Positions 1-8,381 of a stretch of 64,000 nucleotides of DNA are shown here, piece after piece; within the stretch, counting starts at the first letter, position 1; every line of letters starts with the position of its first letter. Origin of the DNA: Methanospirillum stamsii (GTDB lineage Archaea > Halobacteriota > Methanomicrobia > Methanomicrobiales > Methanospirillaceae). The notes beneath the pieces are model-generated. The model did not search any database. It was not told where the DNA came from and saw only the letters and a program-made list of their open reading frames with translations. The DNA lies in the NCBI RefSeq assembly GCF_003173335.1, contig NZ_QGMZ01000027.1, positions 1 to 64,000 on the forward strand, given 5' to 3'. A program made the translations under genes and the position numbers.

Positions 1-30
1 ACTGGAGGTTACAGTTTTTCATGAGTTAAG

Positions 31-60
31 CATGAGGCGGAGCCTCATGGGTGTTTTTTT
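31..60 (+). terminator. Intrinsic-type terminator of an upstream gene
   Basis: CATGAGGC (31-38) and GCCTCATG (42-49) form a perfect 8-bp stem with a GGA loop, followed by a T run at 54-60. This is the classic hairpin plus U-tract layout for the plus strand. The gene it ends lies outside the window; an open frame reads from base 1 to a TGA at 22-24, which may be its tail. Confidence 0.6.
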
Positions 61-165
61 ATTTTTCTCTGAAAATTCAGAAACAACTGCCCAATATAGG
101 ACCAACAAAGAGAAGGGCCTACTCTGATGCCAATGCAATGATATCTGATAAACCCATATCATCCA

Positions 166-1173
166 TTGAGTATGCTTGAAGAATTTATCAGAGTTAACCG
201 GTTTGACCAGGCATATCTTCCAATATTACAGAGAAAACTCTGTTTTGAAGGAGAATGTGCAAGTAACGGATTTCTCAATTATGCAGTCCTCCTGACACTG
301 GCAACAATCATCGCGACGTACGGAGTAATTGCAGGCTCTACTGCAACAGTAATTGGAGCAATGATAATCTCACCACTGATGACACCCATAATGGCAACTA
401 CTCTGGCTATTGTTCTGGGTGATACTCACCGGGCAAGTCGCTCCATGATAATGGTACTAGCCAGCGTGATTTTTGTTATTCTTATAGGAGCACTTATCAC
501 CTCAAGTATATCTCCTCTGGCCATCGATTTTCAACAAAATCAGGAGATAGTTTCAAGGACAGCACCAGATATGTTTGCCCTTTACGTAGCTCTTGCTTCA
601 GGTGCAGCAGGCGCTTATGCAGTCAGTCGTGAATCAGTCAGCGATTCACTCCCGGGTGTTGCAATTGCAATCTCCCTTGTTCCTCCTTTGAGCGTTACAG
701 GGATTTCTCTTGCGAAATTCCAATGGACCGATGCATTAGATTCATTCCTCCTGTTTCTCACAAACCTTTTTGCAATTTTAGTATCCGGAGGCGCAATATT
801 CTGGCTTTCAGGCATAAATCCGGGCCAGATGGATAAAAAGCGAACGAAACGAAGAAAACAAGCATTCAGTGTTGCTATCATATGTGTAATCCTCATCTCA
901 ATTCCTCTTTTCATATCAGGATATGAAACTCTGGACGTATCTCATAAGAATAAGGAGGCACAGGATATCACAAAAGAATGGTTGTCCAAAACAACCTATG
1001 AAATAAAAGAATTCAGCCTTCGCAAACAAAACCTTACTATGCAGATAGCTGGTTCTGGTCCACTCCCTCCCCTTGATACGTTACACCAGAATCTTGATGC
1101 GCATTTTAATACACCAATTGGAATAGAAATAAAGGCAATACCCATTGAATTCCTGCATTACCCAGCTGAATAA
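166..1173 (+). CDS. DUF389 family membrane protein
   Basis: A protein of about 335 residues. The sequence IGAMIISPLMTPIMA near residue 65 is the hallmark of the DUF389 family (TIGR00341-like), followed by several hydrophobic segments (roughly residues 38-60, 63-84, 95-115, 135-155, 165-185 and 190-215). A basic KKRTKRRK stretch then precedes one more membrane helix near 235-255, and the C-terminal 80 residues are soluble. The family has no firmly known function; some members were proposed to be transport-related. The frame opens with TTG at 166 and has an ATG at 172; neither has a strong ribosome binding site, so the start is uncertain. It stands alone on the plus strand after the terminator. 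Confidence 0.8.
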   Translation: MSMLEEFIRVNRFDQAYLPILQRKLCFEGECASNGFLNYAVLLTLATIIATYGVIAGSTATVIGAMIISPLMTPIMATTLAIVLGDTHRASRSMIMVLASVIFVILIGALITSSISPLAIDFQQNQEIVSRTAPDMFALYVALASGAAGAYAVSRESVSDSLPGVAIAISLVPPLSVTGISLAKFQWTDALDSFLLFLTNLFAILVSGGAIFWLSGINPGQMDKKRTKRRKQAFSVAIICVILISIPLFISGYETLDVSHKNKEAQDITKEWLSKTTYEIKEFSLRKQNLTMQIAGSGPLPPLDTLHQNLDAHFNTPIGIEIKAIPIEFLHYPAE

Positions 1174-1263
1174 CCTATTTTTTCCTATACCTGCAACAAA
1201 AAACTTTCCAGTGAGGACACATTTATGTGTACATTCAAACTATTATCAGAGGGAGGAGATTTT

Positions 1264-1950
1264 TTGACAGGGAAGACAAATGGAGCAATATTACAACGTG
1301 ATGGGAAATCATATGCAATCATGACAAACACTCCGGCAGGCTTGGTAAAACCTGAAGAACTTGAACGTATTGCCGCAGTCGGAAAAAAATTTCACATACC
1401 ATTAATGAAAATTACTTCCGGACAGCGGATTATTCTTGCCGGTATTAGCTCTGATGATGTACCCAATGTTTTTAAAGAACTCGGGGACCTTGCAAAGCCG
1501 GACCTGGGCCCCTGCGTAAAATTTGTACAGGGATGCCTGGGAACAGAGTCCTGCAAATGGGGAGCACAGGATTCTATCGGTTTTACTAAAGTGATAACAA
1601 AAAAAATGGAGACCCAGACATTTCCGGCAAAAATAAAAATCGGTATTTCCGGATGTCAGCGATGTTGTAGTGAGAGTCAACTTCGCGATATCGGCCTTAT
1701 TGGAACATCCCGGGGATGGATTGCTCTTTTTGGTGGAAATGGAGGGAGAAAACCACGGAATGCAGATCCCATTGCATATCATCTATCTGCTGACGAGGCA
1801 TGTGACCTGGTGCAGCGTCTGCTTGATTATTACAAAAACCATGCAAACCCTCAGGAAAGGACTGCAAGATTTATGGAGCGTATAGGTATGGAAACATTAA
1901 AATCTGATTTGTTGTCAATGATTCCTTATATCTCACTGGATAAGGTGTAG
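1264..1950 (+). CDS. Small sulfite/nitrite reductase-like Fe-S protein (Dsr-like protein)
   Basis: This is a short protein of the nitrite/sulfite reductase family, as found in many methanogens (dissimilatory sulfite reductase-like proteins). It has a ferredoxin-like half-domain (QRDGKSYAI to QRIILAGI) and then the two Cys motifs for a coupled siroheme/[4Fe-4S] centre, CLGTESC and CQRCC. The downstream ferredoxin insert seen in longer family members is absent. The substrate cannot be read from sequence; sulfite or nitrite chemistry is a family expectation. The frame is open from ATG 1225, but a TTG at 1264 sits 5 nt after a strong GGGAGGAG, so I prefer 1264. The cupin gene follows after 4 nt and is likely co-transcribed. 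Confidence 0.75.
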   Translation: MTGKTNGAILQRDGKSYAIMTNTPAGLVKPEELERIAAVGKKFHIPLMKITSGQRIILAGISSDDVPNVFKELGDLAKPDLGPCVKFVQGCLGTESCKWGAQDSIGFTKVITKKMETQTFPAKIKIGISGCQRCCSESQLRDIGLIGTSRGWIALFGGNGGRKPRNADPIAYHLSADEACDLVQRLLDYYKNHANPQERTARFMERIGMETLKSDLLSMIPYISLDKV

Positions 1951-1954
1951 AAGA

Positions 1955-2293
1955 ATGATAATTACCGATGTCTCACAAGTCGTATCCGGACCAAATCCCC
2001 ATCACGTTGATGCCAGAAAAATCTTTGATTCCCCTCATGCCATGGCAGTAGTCATAACACTCCAACCAGGGGAATCTCTGAAAAAACATATGACTCCGGT
2101 GGATGTCTTCTTTTATGTTCTGGAAGGCACCGGAATCGTTGAAATCGGCGAAGAACGGGCAGAGGTAACGAAAGATAAACTGGTTGAAAGCCCGGCCAGG
2201 ATCCCTCACCGGTGGATAAACCAGAGCACTGAAGTTTTCCGGGTTCTTGTCGTAAAAGTTCCAAAACCGACTGAAGAAACGAAATTACTCTGA
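1955..2293 (+). CDS. Small single-domain cupin protein
   Basis: A protein of 112 residues matching a single cupin barrel. Motif 1 is seen around VVITLQPGESLKKHMTPVD, with a Gly-rich turn in FYVLEGTGIVEIGEE, and motif 2 around SPARIPHRWINQS near residues 80-92. Metal ligands would be His and Glu in these two motifs; motif 1 has only one clear His (KKHMT), so metal binding is not certain. It starts 4 nt after the sulfite-reductase-like gene, which suggests one transcript. Whether it helps that enzyme or only shares its regulation cannot be told. Confidence 0.8.
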   Translation: MIITDVSQVVSGPNPHHVDARKIFDSPHAMAVVITLQPGESLKKHMTPVDVFFYVLEGTGIVEIGEERAEVTKDKLVESPARIPHRWINQSTEVFRVLVVKVPKPTEETKLL

Positions 2294-2408
2294 AATTTCC
2301 CGTTTTTCAGAAAAAAAGATAAGAATTCTCACGTGGAAATCCACCATCCACCTTTTAGAACCCGGATCTCAAATAAAGTAACCTTCCCTTCTTCCCCCCG
2401 TTCGGTAA

Positions 2409-2594
2409 TATAACAATCAGTATTGCGATAAAGGAAGGGAATCATTTGATCAGGAATACCGGAAAAAACGGCGTGATGGGGAATACCAATGGATATATGA
2501 CTTTAAGTTCGTTAAGTGGGACATTGAAGGATCCATACCACAAACTACTCTCCTGAACGGTTACCCGACATTCAGGCAGTATACTATTCCTTAA
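2409..2594 (+). pseudogene. Decayed PAS-domain fragment
   Basis: An open frame without a start codon, between stops at 2406 and 2592, encodes GRESFDQEYRKKRRDGEYQW followed by IYDF. This resembles the C-terminal half of a PAS_3 domain, where the pattern EYR-RRKDGEYRWI is common. The typical ending of the domain is lost. It is most likely the remnant of a sensor kinase of the type still present elsewhere in this window. The resemblance is judged by eye only. Confidence 0.4.
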
Positions 2595-3080
2595 CGCGAA
2601 CCTGCAAGGGTCAGATGAAAAATCTGAACATTGCCACAAATGAGATGGATCTCAATTTTGATAATGATCGACATTTCAATAGAGCCACGCTATTCCCTTT
2701 TCACACCTATCCCTTACTATTACTAACCCTCGTTCACACACCCAATAGCACCCCCATATAAAATCCAGATATTTGCAGATCATCGTAAATGAGTTGATTA
2801 TCAACCTTCAATTTTTCTGCGTGGCCGGATTTATATTGAGATATGTAAATAAATGCTAATTTGGAAAAAAAAGGTCAAAATATAATTTTTGATGAAACAT
2901 AAACTGAATATACCAGAGTATTCCCCCATAAGAGGGAAAATATGGATAACGGACAATAAGATTATCGACAATTAAGAAAATTTCGATTTTAAACATGAAA
3001 ATCAAATTAAAAACACATAAATTACCCTCGTATCCATTATGATTCCCACTAACGTTCATGATAAATAATGATAAATATCC
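2595..3080. other. AT-rich intergenic region upstream of ech
   Basis: About 490 bases with no convincing gene. It contains a 13-bp inverted repeat GTTGATTATCAAC near 2793 and several TATA-like stretches (for example around 2757 and 3006), any of which could belong to the ech promoter. No site can be assigned with confidence. It is more AT-rich than the flanking genes. Confidence 0.5.
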
Positions 3081-5015
3081 ATGCTCTCAAACGTAAGATA
3101 CATGGAGCTGCTCATCTTCCTGATACTCTTTCCTCTTCTGATTGCCGGCCTGATTACTCTCATTCACGGTGAAAATTTCAGAAGGGGAGCGGTAATTTGT
3201 GGAGCAGTCCTCGTGGGGATTGCATCACTTTTTGCACTTATGGGAAGTGTCACCAGTCATCCGATATTTTACTCTGTTCCGGTTGGTATCATAGGGATAC
3301 TCATCTTTATCGGTGACATTGCCATAAGCGGGTATATCATATTCGTAAGTACTAAAGCCAGACAATATCTTGTCACAGCCATAACCATCATTCAGCTCAT
3401 CCTCCTTTGTGCAGTTGAATACCTTGCACTATCGGATCATGCAACAATTCCGGAACTGTTCCTGGATCAGCTTTCTGGAATCATGGCTGCAATCATTGGC
3501 ATTATAGGTGGTCTGATATGCGTATATGCACTCGGATATATGCGTGAATACCATACAGAACACCCGGAAAGACCGGATAAGAGGCCACAGTTCTTTGGAA
3601 TCATGTTTCTTTTCCTGTCGGCCATGTTTGGCGTGGTATTCTCCAACAACCTGCTATGGCTATTTTTCTTCTGGGAAATCACCACCTTATGTTCATATCT
3701 TCTCATCCGTTACCCGGAGACTGATGAAGCCATTAAAAATGCATTCAGGGCTCTTCTCTTTAATCTTGTCGGGGGTGCATGTATCCCCATCGCGTTCATT
3801 GTGATTTTTCTGTCCCATGGATCTGACCTCATCGGTCTTCATGAACTGGTGGTTGCAGGACCGGGAATTGCGCTCATTCCGGCTGGACTCATTGGAATCG
3901 CTGGCCTCGCGAAATCTGCACAATTCCCCTTTTCATCCTGGCTTGTGGGAGCAATGGTTGCACCAACCCCGGTATCTGCCCTTCTTCACTCCAGCACAAT
4001 GGTAAAAGCAGGAGTGTATATTATTGCCCGATTTGCCCCGGTCTTTGAAGGGCAACTCATCGGAATTCTGATAGCACTGATTGGAGGTGTCACCTTCCTT
4101 GCTGCATCAGCGATTGCAATATCTCAAAGCAATGCAAAGAAAGTCCTCGCTTATTCAACTATTGCAAACCTGGGTCTTATCGTTGCATGTTGTGGTGTCG
4201 GAACTGCAGAAGCGCTATGGGCAGCAATACTCCTCATAATATTCCACGCAATCGCAAAATCCCTGCTCTTCCTCTCTGTTGGAACTGTTGAACATCAGAT
4301 TCACAGCAGGGATATTGAAGATATGACCGGACTTGTTACAAAAATGCCAAGAATTACCATGATAATTCTGATTGGAATTGCTGGTATGTTTCTTGCACCG
4401 TTCGGAATGCTCATTTCTAAATGGGCCTCCCTTCATGCCTTTGTAGAATCTGTTCCCCCGTTCGGAATTCTCCTGGTCATCATCATCGCATATGGAAGTG
4501 GCATTACAGCATTTTTCTGGGCTAAATGGATGGGAAAACTCATCGCTGTAGGAGAGCCACAGCAAAAAGACGAATCACACATCCCAAAATCTGAAAAAAA
4601 TATCCTCTATATCCTGTCTGCCCTAACGATAGGGGTCTGTTTTGGTTTTCCCATAATATCATGGTACCTGATAGAACCCTGGCTACAGAACATCTACCAG
4701 TCAGTTACAGAACTAATCTCCCTCAGCAATATCGAGATCATGTTCATGATGCTGTTTTTAGTGCTTATTATGCCATTTTCACTCGCCAGGTTCTCCCGGT
4801 CTGCTTCACGGGTTCCCCGGTACTTATGCGGTATTCCGGAAAGCAGGAGCACGGAATTTATTGGCAGTTGTGGAATAACAAGAGAGATTGAACTCTCAAA
4901 TTATTACCTGGACAAAATATTTGGTGAAGAACGCCTCTCCCGGATAAGTGTGGGAATTGGCATCTTCCTGATTGTCCTGATTCTGAATATCATTATTGTC
5001 GGAGGTGGCCTGTGA
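3081..5015 (+). CDS. echA: Ech-type hydrogenase, large membrane subunit (NuoL/MrpA-like)
   Basis: A protein of 644 residues that is almost entirely hydrophobic helices. It carries the proton-antiporter family core HSSTMVKAGVYIIAR near residue 303 and a long C-terminal part ending in a further helix. It is the ion-pumping subunit of a group 4 membrane [NiFe] hydrogenase, which couples ferredoxin oxidation and H2 formation (or the reverse) to ion transport. The assignment rests on the family core and on the five following genes in canonical Ech order. The stop overlaps the echB start by 4 nt. ATG 3081 and ATG 3102 (MELLIFLILF) are both possible starts; neither has a clear ribosome binding site. 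Confidence 0.92.
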   Translation: MLSNVRYMELLIFLILFPLLIAGLITLIHGENFRRGAVICGAVLVGIASLFALMGSVTSHPIFYSVPVGIIGILIFIGDIAISGYIIFVSTKARQYLVTAITIIQLILLCAVEYLALSDHATIPELFLDQLSGIMAAIIGIIGGLICVYALGYMREYHTEHPERPDKRPQFFGIMFLFLSAMFGVVFSNNLLWLFFFWEITTLCSYLLIRYPETDEAIKNAFRALLFNLVGGACIPIAFIVIFLSHGSDLIGLHELVVAGPGIALIPAGLIGIAGLAKSAQFPFSSWLVGAMVAPTPVSALLHSSTMVKAGVYIIARFAPVFEGQLIGILIALIGGVTFLAASAIAISQSNAKKVLAYSTIANLGLIVACCGVGTAEALWAAILLIIFHAIAKSLLFLSVGTVEHQIHSRDIEDMTGLVTKMPRITMIILIGIAGMFLAPFGMLISKWASLHAFVESVPPFGILLVIIIAYGSGITAFFWAKWMGKLIAVGEPQQKDESHIPKSEKNILYILSALTIGVCFGFPIISWYLIEPWLQNIYQSVTELISLSNIEIMFMMLFLVLIMPFSLARFSRSASRVPRYLCGIPESRSTEFIGSCGITREIELSNYYLDKIFGEERLSRISVGIGIFLIVLILNIIIVGGGL

Positions 5016-5860
5016 ACCCGTTCCTTGCAGCAGCAGTATTTATCATCCTTGCACCGGTTGTAGGCATACTTATCACCGGACTGGATCGTATCCTGACCGC
5101 ACGTATGCAGGGACGGGTAGGACCACCAGTCCTTCAGCCCTGGTATGATATCAGAAAGTTGATACAGAAAAAGCAGGTGGCAGTCTGGGGAGCACAGAGC
5201 TTTTTCATCTTCTGTTATCTGATCTTCATCATCTTCACCGGTGCTCTCTTCTTTGCCGGAGGGGACATCCTGCTGGTAATATTTGCATTCACCCTGGCCC
5301 ATGTCTTCCTGGTTCTTGGTGCGTACGTTTCATTTTCACCATATGCCCACATTGGAGCCGAGCGTGAACTTATCCAGCTGATGGCGGTAGAACCAATGAT
5401 TATCATTGCAGCCATCGGCCTGTACCAGGTAAATGACTCCTTCCTCATCGGAGAGATGGCAGATCATCCCGGAATGCCCATTCTTCTCCTTCCCGGAGTA
5501 TTTTTAGGGTTTATCTATATCCTGACATTTAAACTGAGAAAATCACCCTTTGATCTGGCAACGTCACACCATGCCCATCAGGAACTGGTAAAAGGAAGTA
5601 CCACGGAGTTTTCAGGCAGAACCCTTGCGATGGTAGAACTTGCCCATATCTATGAGCTCGTCGTGATGCTCGGGTTTATCTGGCTCTTCTTTGGTGCTAA
5701 TCTCATCCTGTGTGCACTCGCAATTGTTGTCATCATGTTCCTTGAAATTCTCGTTGACAACTGCACCTCAAGAGTAAGGTGGCAGGATGCCATGATCAGT
5801 GCATGGTTTGTCACCCTTGTAGCCGGAGCAGGAAATATATTTGCACTTTCAATCATGTGA
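5012..5860 (+). CDS. echB: Ech-type hydrogenase, small membrane subunit (NuoH-like)
   Basis: A protein of 282 residues with about eight membrane helices. The loop LTARMQGRVGPP after the first helix and the acidic stretch around EFSGRTLAMVELAHIYE are typical of the NuoH/EchB family, which links the membrane arm to the hydrogenase module. A third feature is the cytoplasmic loop FKLRKSPFDLATSHHAHQE near residue 170. It overlaps echA by 4 nt at its start (GTG) and is followed by echC after 5 nt. Confidence 0.93.
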   Translation: MNPFLAAAVFIILAPVVGILITGLDRILTARMQGRVGPPVLQPWYDIRKLIQKKQVAVWGAQSFFIFCYLIFIIFTGALFFAGGDILLVIFAFTLAHVFLVLGAYVSFSPYAHIGAERELIQLMAVEPMIIIAAIGLYQVNDSFLIGEMADHPGMPILLLPGVFLGFIYILTFKLRKSPFDLATSHHAHQELVKGSTTEFSGRTLAMVELAHIYELVVMLGFIWLFFGANLILCALAIVVIMFLEILVDNCTSRVRWQDAMISAWFVTLVAGAGNIFALSIM

Positions 5861-5865
5861 GAATT

Positions 5866-6312
5866 ATGTCATACCTACAGAAATCACCCTGGATAATTCA
5901 TTATGATGCCTCAAGCTGCAATGGCTGTGACATTGAAGTACTGGCCTGTCTGACACCACTTTATGATGTTGAGCGGTTTGGAATTCTCAACACAGGAAAT
6001 CCGAAACATGCCGATATCTTTGTAATCACTGGCGGCGTCAATGAAATCAACAAGGAAGTTGTGAAAAACATTTATGATCAAATGCCCCACCCGAAGGTCG
6101 TCGTTGCCGTTGGTATCTGTGCATGTTCCGGCGGGGTATTCAAAGAATGCTATAATATTTCGGGTGGTGTTGCAACCGTCATACCCGTTGATATTTATGT
6201 ACCCGGATGTGCAGCACGACCCGAATCTATCATCGATGGTATCGTGCAGGCTCTTTCCATCCTGGAACAGAAAAGAAACAGTATGAAAACCGGTGTGGAG
6301 GGAACAGCATGA
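5866..6312 (+). CDS. echC: Ech-type [NiFe] hydrogenase small subunit (NuoB-like)
   Basis: A protein of 148 residues when started at ATG 5866, which gives the usual N-terminus MSYLQKSPWIIHYD; the longer open frame upstream runs into echB. The proximal [4Fe-4S] ligands are visible as C18 and C21 (SSCNGCD), C85 (GICACSGG) and C115 (PGCAARPE). This subunit passes electrons between the NiFe site in EchE and the ferredoxin-like EchF. The stop overlaps echD by 4 nt. Confidence 0.94.
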   Translation: MSYLQKSPWIIHYDASSCNGCDIEVLACLTPLYDVERFGILNTGNPKHADIFVITGGVNEINKEVVKNIYDQMPHPKVVVAVGICACSGGVFKECYNISGGVATVIPVDIYVPGCAARPESIIDGIVQALSILEQKRNSMKTGVEGTA

Positions 6313-6698
6313 AACAGCCGGATCAAAAAGTTGAGACAATTCAGGTGGAAGAACTTATTCATCGGGTTCACAGTTTCCATGACGATGGATATCGACTCGT
6401 TCAGATAAGTTGTGCACAGGAAGGAGATGCATTTGAGGTGACCTATAGCTTTGATAAAAATCTCAGTATTTCTCATATCCGGATCCCTGCAACCCCTGAA
6501 AACCCGATTCCAAGTATATCAAAAATTTACCTTGCCTCATTTGTGTATGAAAATGAAATCGCGGATCTCTTTGGAATCCCATTCAGCGGGATTGCAATCG
6601 ATTATAAAGGGACCTTTTTCAGAACCAGCGTACCCCATCCGTTTGGCACATCCCAGATAACAGTGGTGAAAAAGAAACCGGAGGAGCAGCATGAGTAA
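6309..6698 (+). CDS. echD: Ech-type hydrogenase subunit D (NuoC-like)
   Basis: A 129-residue hydrophilic protein between echC and echE. The part ASFVYENEIADLFGIPFSG is the conserved NuoC/EchD signature (E-x2-DLFG) and YKGTFF follows it. It is a structural subunit without cofactors that docks to the catalytic subunit. The ATG at 6309 overlaps the echC stop; an upstream extension of the frame lies inside echC and is not used. Confidence 0.9.
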   Translation: MKQPDQKVETIQVEELIHRVHSFHDDGYRLVQISCAQEGDAFEVTYSFDKNLSISHIRIPATPENPIPSISKIYLASFVYENEIADLFGIPFSGIAIDYKGTFFRTSVPHPFGTSQITVVKKKPEEQHE

Positions 6699-7770
6699 AA
6701 AAATAATTGTCCCGTTCGGACCACAGCACCCGGTACTTCCTGAACCAATTCACCTGGACCTTGTCCTTGAAGATGAACGGGTCATTGAAGCAATTCCTTC
6801 AATCGGATATGTGCACCGTGGCCTTGAAAAACTGGTAGAAAAACGGGATTATAAGGATTATGTCTTCATATCAGAACGTATCTGTGGGATTTGCAGTTTT
6901 ATTCATGGAGCAACCTATTGCCAGGCGGTAGAGCAGGTAATGGGCGTTGAAATTCCACGCCGTGCTGAGTTCCTTCGTGCCATCTGGTCAGAATATTCAC
7001 GTATGCATAGTCACCTTCTCTGGCTTGGATGTTTTGCAGACAGCATGGGGTATGAAAACCTCTTTATGGACTGTTGGAAAGTCAGGGAAAAGATTCTTGA
7101 TGTTCTTGAACGAACAACCGGCGGCCGGGTCATACAGGGAGTCAACCGGGTAGGTGGTGTCAGCAGGGACATGGATAAAGAAGAATTAAACAGGATTAAG
7201 AGCGAGATCCCTGGATTAAGGGCAGACTATGTTGAACTGACCCGCATCTTTGACGAAGACCTGACCGTTCAGTCGAGGACAAAAGGAATTGGCATGCTTC
7301 CAAAAGATACAGCATGGGAACTTGGAGCAGTAGGCCCTACAATCAGGGGCAGTGGACATGCAGTTGATGCCCGAATGACCGGATACGGTGCCTATGATGA
7401 ACTGGACTTCAAACCGGTTGTCAGAACTGAAGGGGACTGTCATGCCAGATGTATGGTACGGACAGGAGAACTTTTCACCTCATTAGATCTTATTGAGAAC
7501 GCCATCGACCGGATACCGGAAGGAGATATTATTGTCCCGGTGAAGGGAAACCCGTCCGGAGAATACTATGCCCAGACAGAACAGCCACGGGGAGAAGTCA
7601 TCCATTATGTAAAAGCAAATGGAAAGAAAAACCTGCTCCGTCACCGGGTCAGAACACCAACACTAGCAAATGTTCCTGCCCTTGTCCAGATGCTTGCCGG
7701 ATGTGAACTCGCCGATGTGCCGGTTATCGTACTGACCATTGATCCCTGTATCGGCTGTATGGAGCGGTGA
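6691..7770 (+). CDS. echE: Ech-type [NiFe] hydrogenase catalytic large subunit (NuoD-like)
   Basis: A protein of 359 residues. The NiFe ligands are the N-terminal CGIC (C65, C68) in ERICGICS and the C-terminal DPCIGC (C353, C356). The chain ends at R359, directly after the second motif. In most hydrogenases this motif is followed by a peptide that a protease removes; here there is nothing to remove. It overlaps both echD (8 nt) and echF, as expected for one translational unit. No maturation (hyp) genes lie nearby. Confidence 0.95.
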   Translation: MSKKIIVPFGPQHPVLPEPIHLDLVLEDERVIEAIPSIGYVHRGLEKLVEKRDYKDYVFISERICGICSFIHGATYCQAVEQVMGVEIPRRAEFLRAIWSEYSRMHSHLLWLGCFADSMGYENLFMDCWKVREKILDVLERTTGGRVIQGVNRVGGVSRDMDKEELNRIKSEIPGLRADYVELTRIFDEDLTVQSRTKGIGMLPKDTAWELGAVGPTIRGSGHAVDARMTGYGAYDELDFKPVVRTEGDCHARCMVRTGELFTSLDLIENAIDRIPEGDIIVPVKGNPSGEYYAQTEQPRGEVIHYVKANGKKNLLRHRVRTPTLANVPALVQMLAGCELADVPVIVLTIDPCIGCMER

Positions 7771-7775
7771 TTCTC

Positions 7776-8138
7776 ATGAAAGTAGGAGTTATGGCCCTAA
7801 ACGTCCTAAAAAACCTTATAAAAGGTCCAGCTACGATAAGATATCCCTATCAGCCGGCAAAGGTGACGCCGGTAACCCGTGGCCACCTGGTTATCAATAT
7901 TGAGAACTGTATTTTTTGTGGTCTTTGCAGAATGCATTGTCCGGCAGATGCCATTGAAGTAAACAAGCAGGAACGAACCTGGCAGCTCAATCAGTTCCAG
8001 TGTATTATCTGTGGAAACTGTGTGAGTTACTGCCCAAAAGACTGTTTATCTATTAAGCAGACTTATCTTCCGCCTTCAGCATCGGCAACGTATGTTACAA
8101 TTACAGGACCTGAACCGGAGACGAAAGAGAATCCATAA
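7776..8138 (+). CDS. echF: Ech-type hydrogenase ferredoxin-like subunit (NuoI-like)
   Basis: About 120 residues with two [4Fe-4S] motifs, CIFCGLCRMHCP and CIICGNCVSYCP. It takes up electrons from soluble ferredoxin and passes them to EchC. ATG 7776 follows GGTGAT at a spacing of 4 nt and is preferred; the frame is open from 7767 and ATG 7791 is a further option. It is the last gene of the ech operon. Confidence 0.93.
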   Translation: MKVGVMALNVLKNLIKGPATIRYPYQPAKVTPVTRGHLVINIENCIFCGLCRMHCPADAIEVNKQERTWQLNQFQCIICGNCVSYCPKDCLSIKQTYLPPSASATYVTITGPEPETKENP

Positions 8139-8152
8139 GACCGAAAGGGTCT
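8138..8152 (+). terminator. Small stem-loop after the ech operon
   Basis: AGACC and GGTCT form a 5-bp stem around the loop GAAAG, starting in the echF stop codon. No T run follows directly, so it may be a transcript-end or processing structure rather than a true terminator. Confidence 0.3.
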
Positions 8153-8244
8153 GATTATCTCTCATAACCTCTTTTGCCGGTTCTGGAAAGACCATTACCC
8201 ATCAAGCAAAATTTTTCGGAGGGAATACTGAAACTCTCCGATTC

Positions 8245-8254
8245 TTATATAAAC
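8245..8254 (+). promoter_or_regulatory. TATA box candidate for the histidine kinase gene
   Basis: TTATATAAAC is a good archaeal TATA element. A start site 25-27 nt downstream would leave a leader of about 110 nt before the ATG at 8382. It lies in the only gap of notable size between echF and the kinase. Confidence 0.4.
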
Positions 8255-8381
8255 TTTTTTGGCAGATATACCCTTTATTACCATAGCCAGATAATTGCTG
8301 GAAAATTATTGACAGTTCTATTCCTCTTGTATAGGACGAAATTGTGCAGTTGTTTGTATCAGAATGTAAAAGGGATAACCG

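Noticed and set aside
2793-2805. GTTGATTATCAAC palindrome as an ech operator
   Set aside because: It lies almost 290 nt before echA with no TATA box near it and no second copy seen.
8300-8335. TTGACA...TATAGG, a bacterial sigma-70-like promoter before the kinase gene
   Set aside because: All other signals in the window are archaeal; the better-placed archaeal TATA box at 8245-8254 is preferred, so this is taken as chance.
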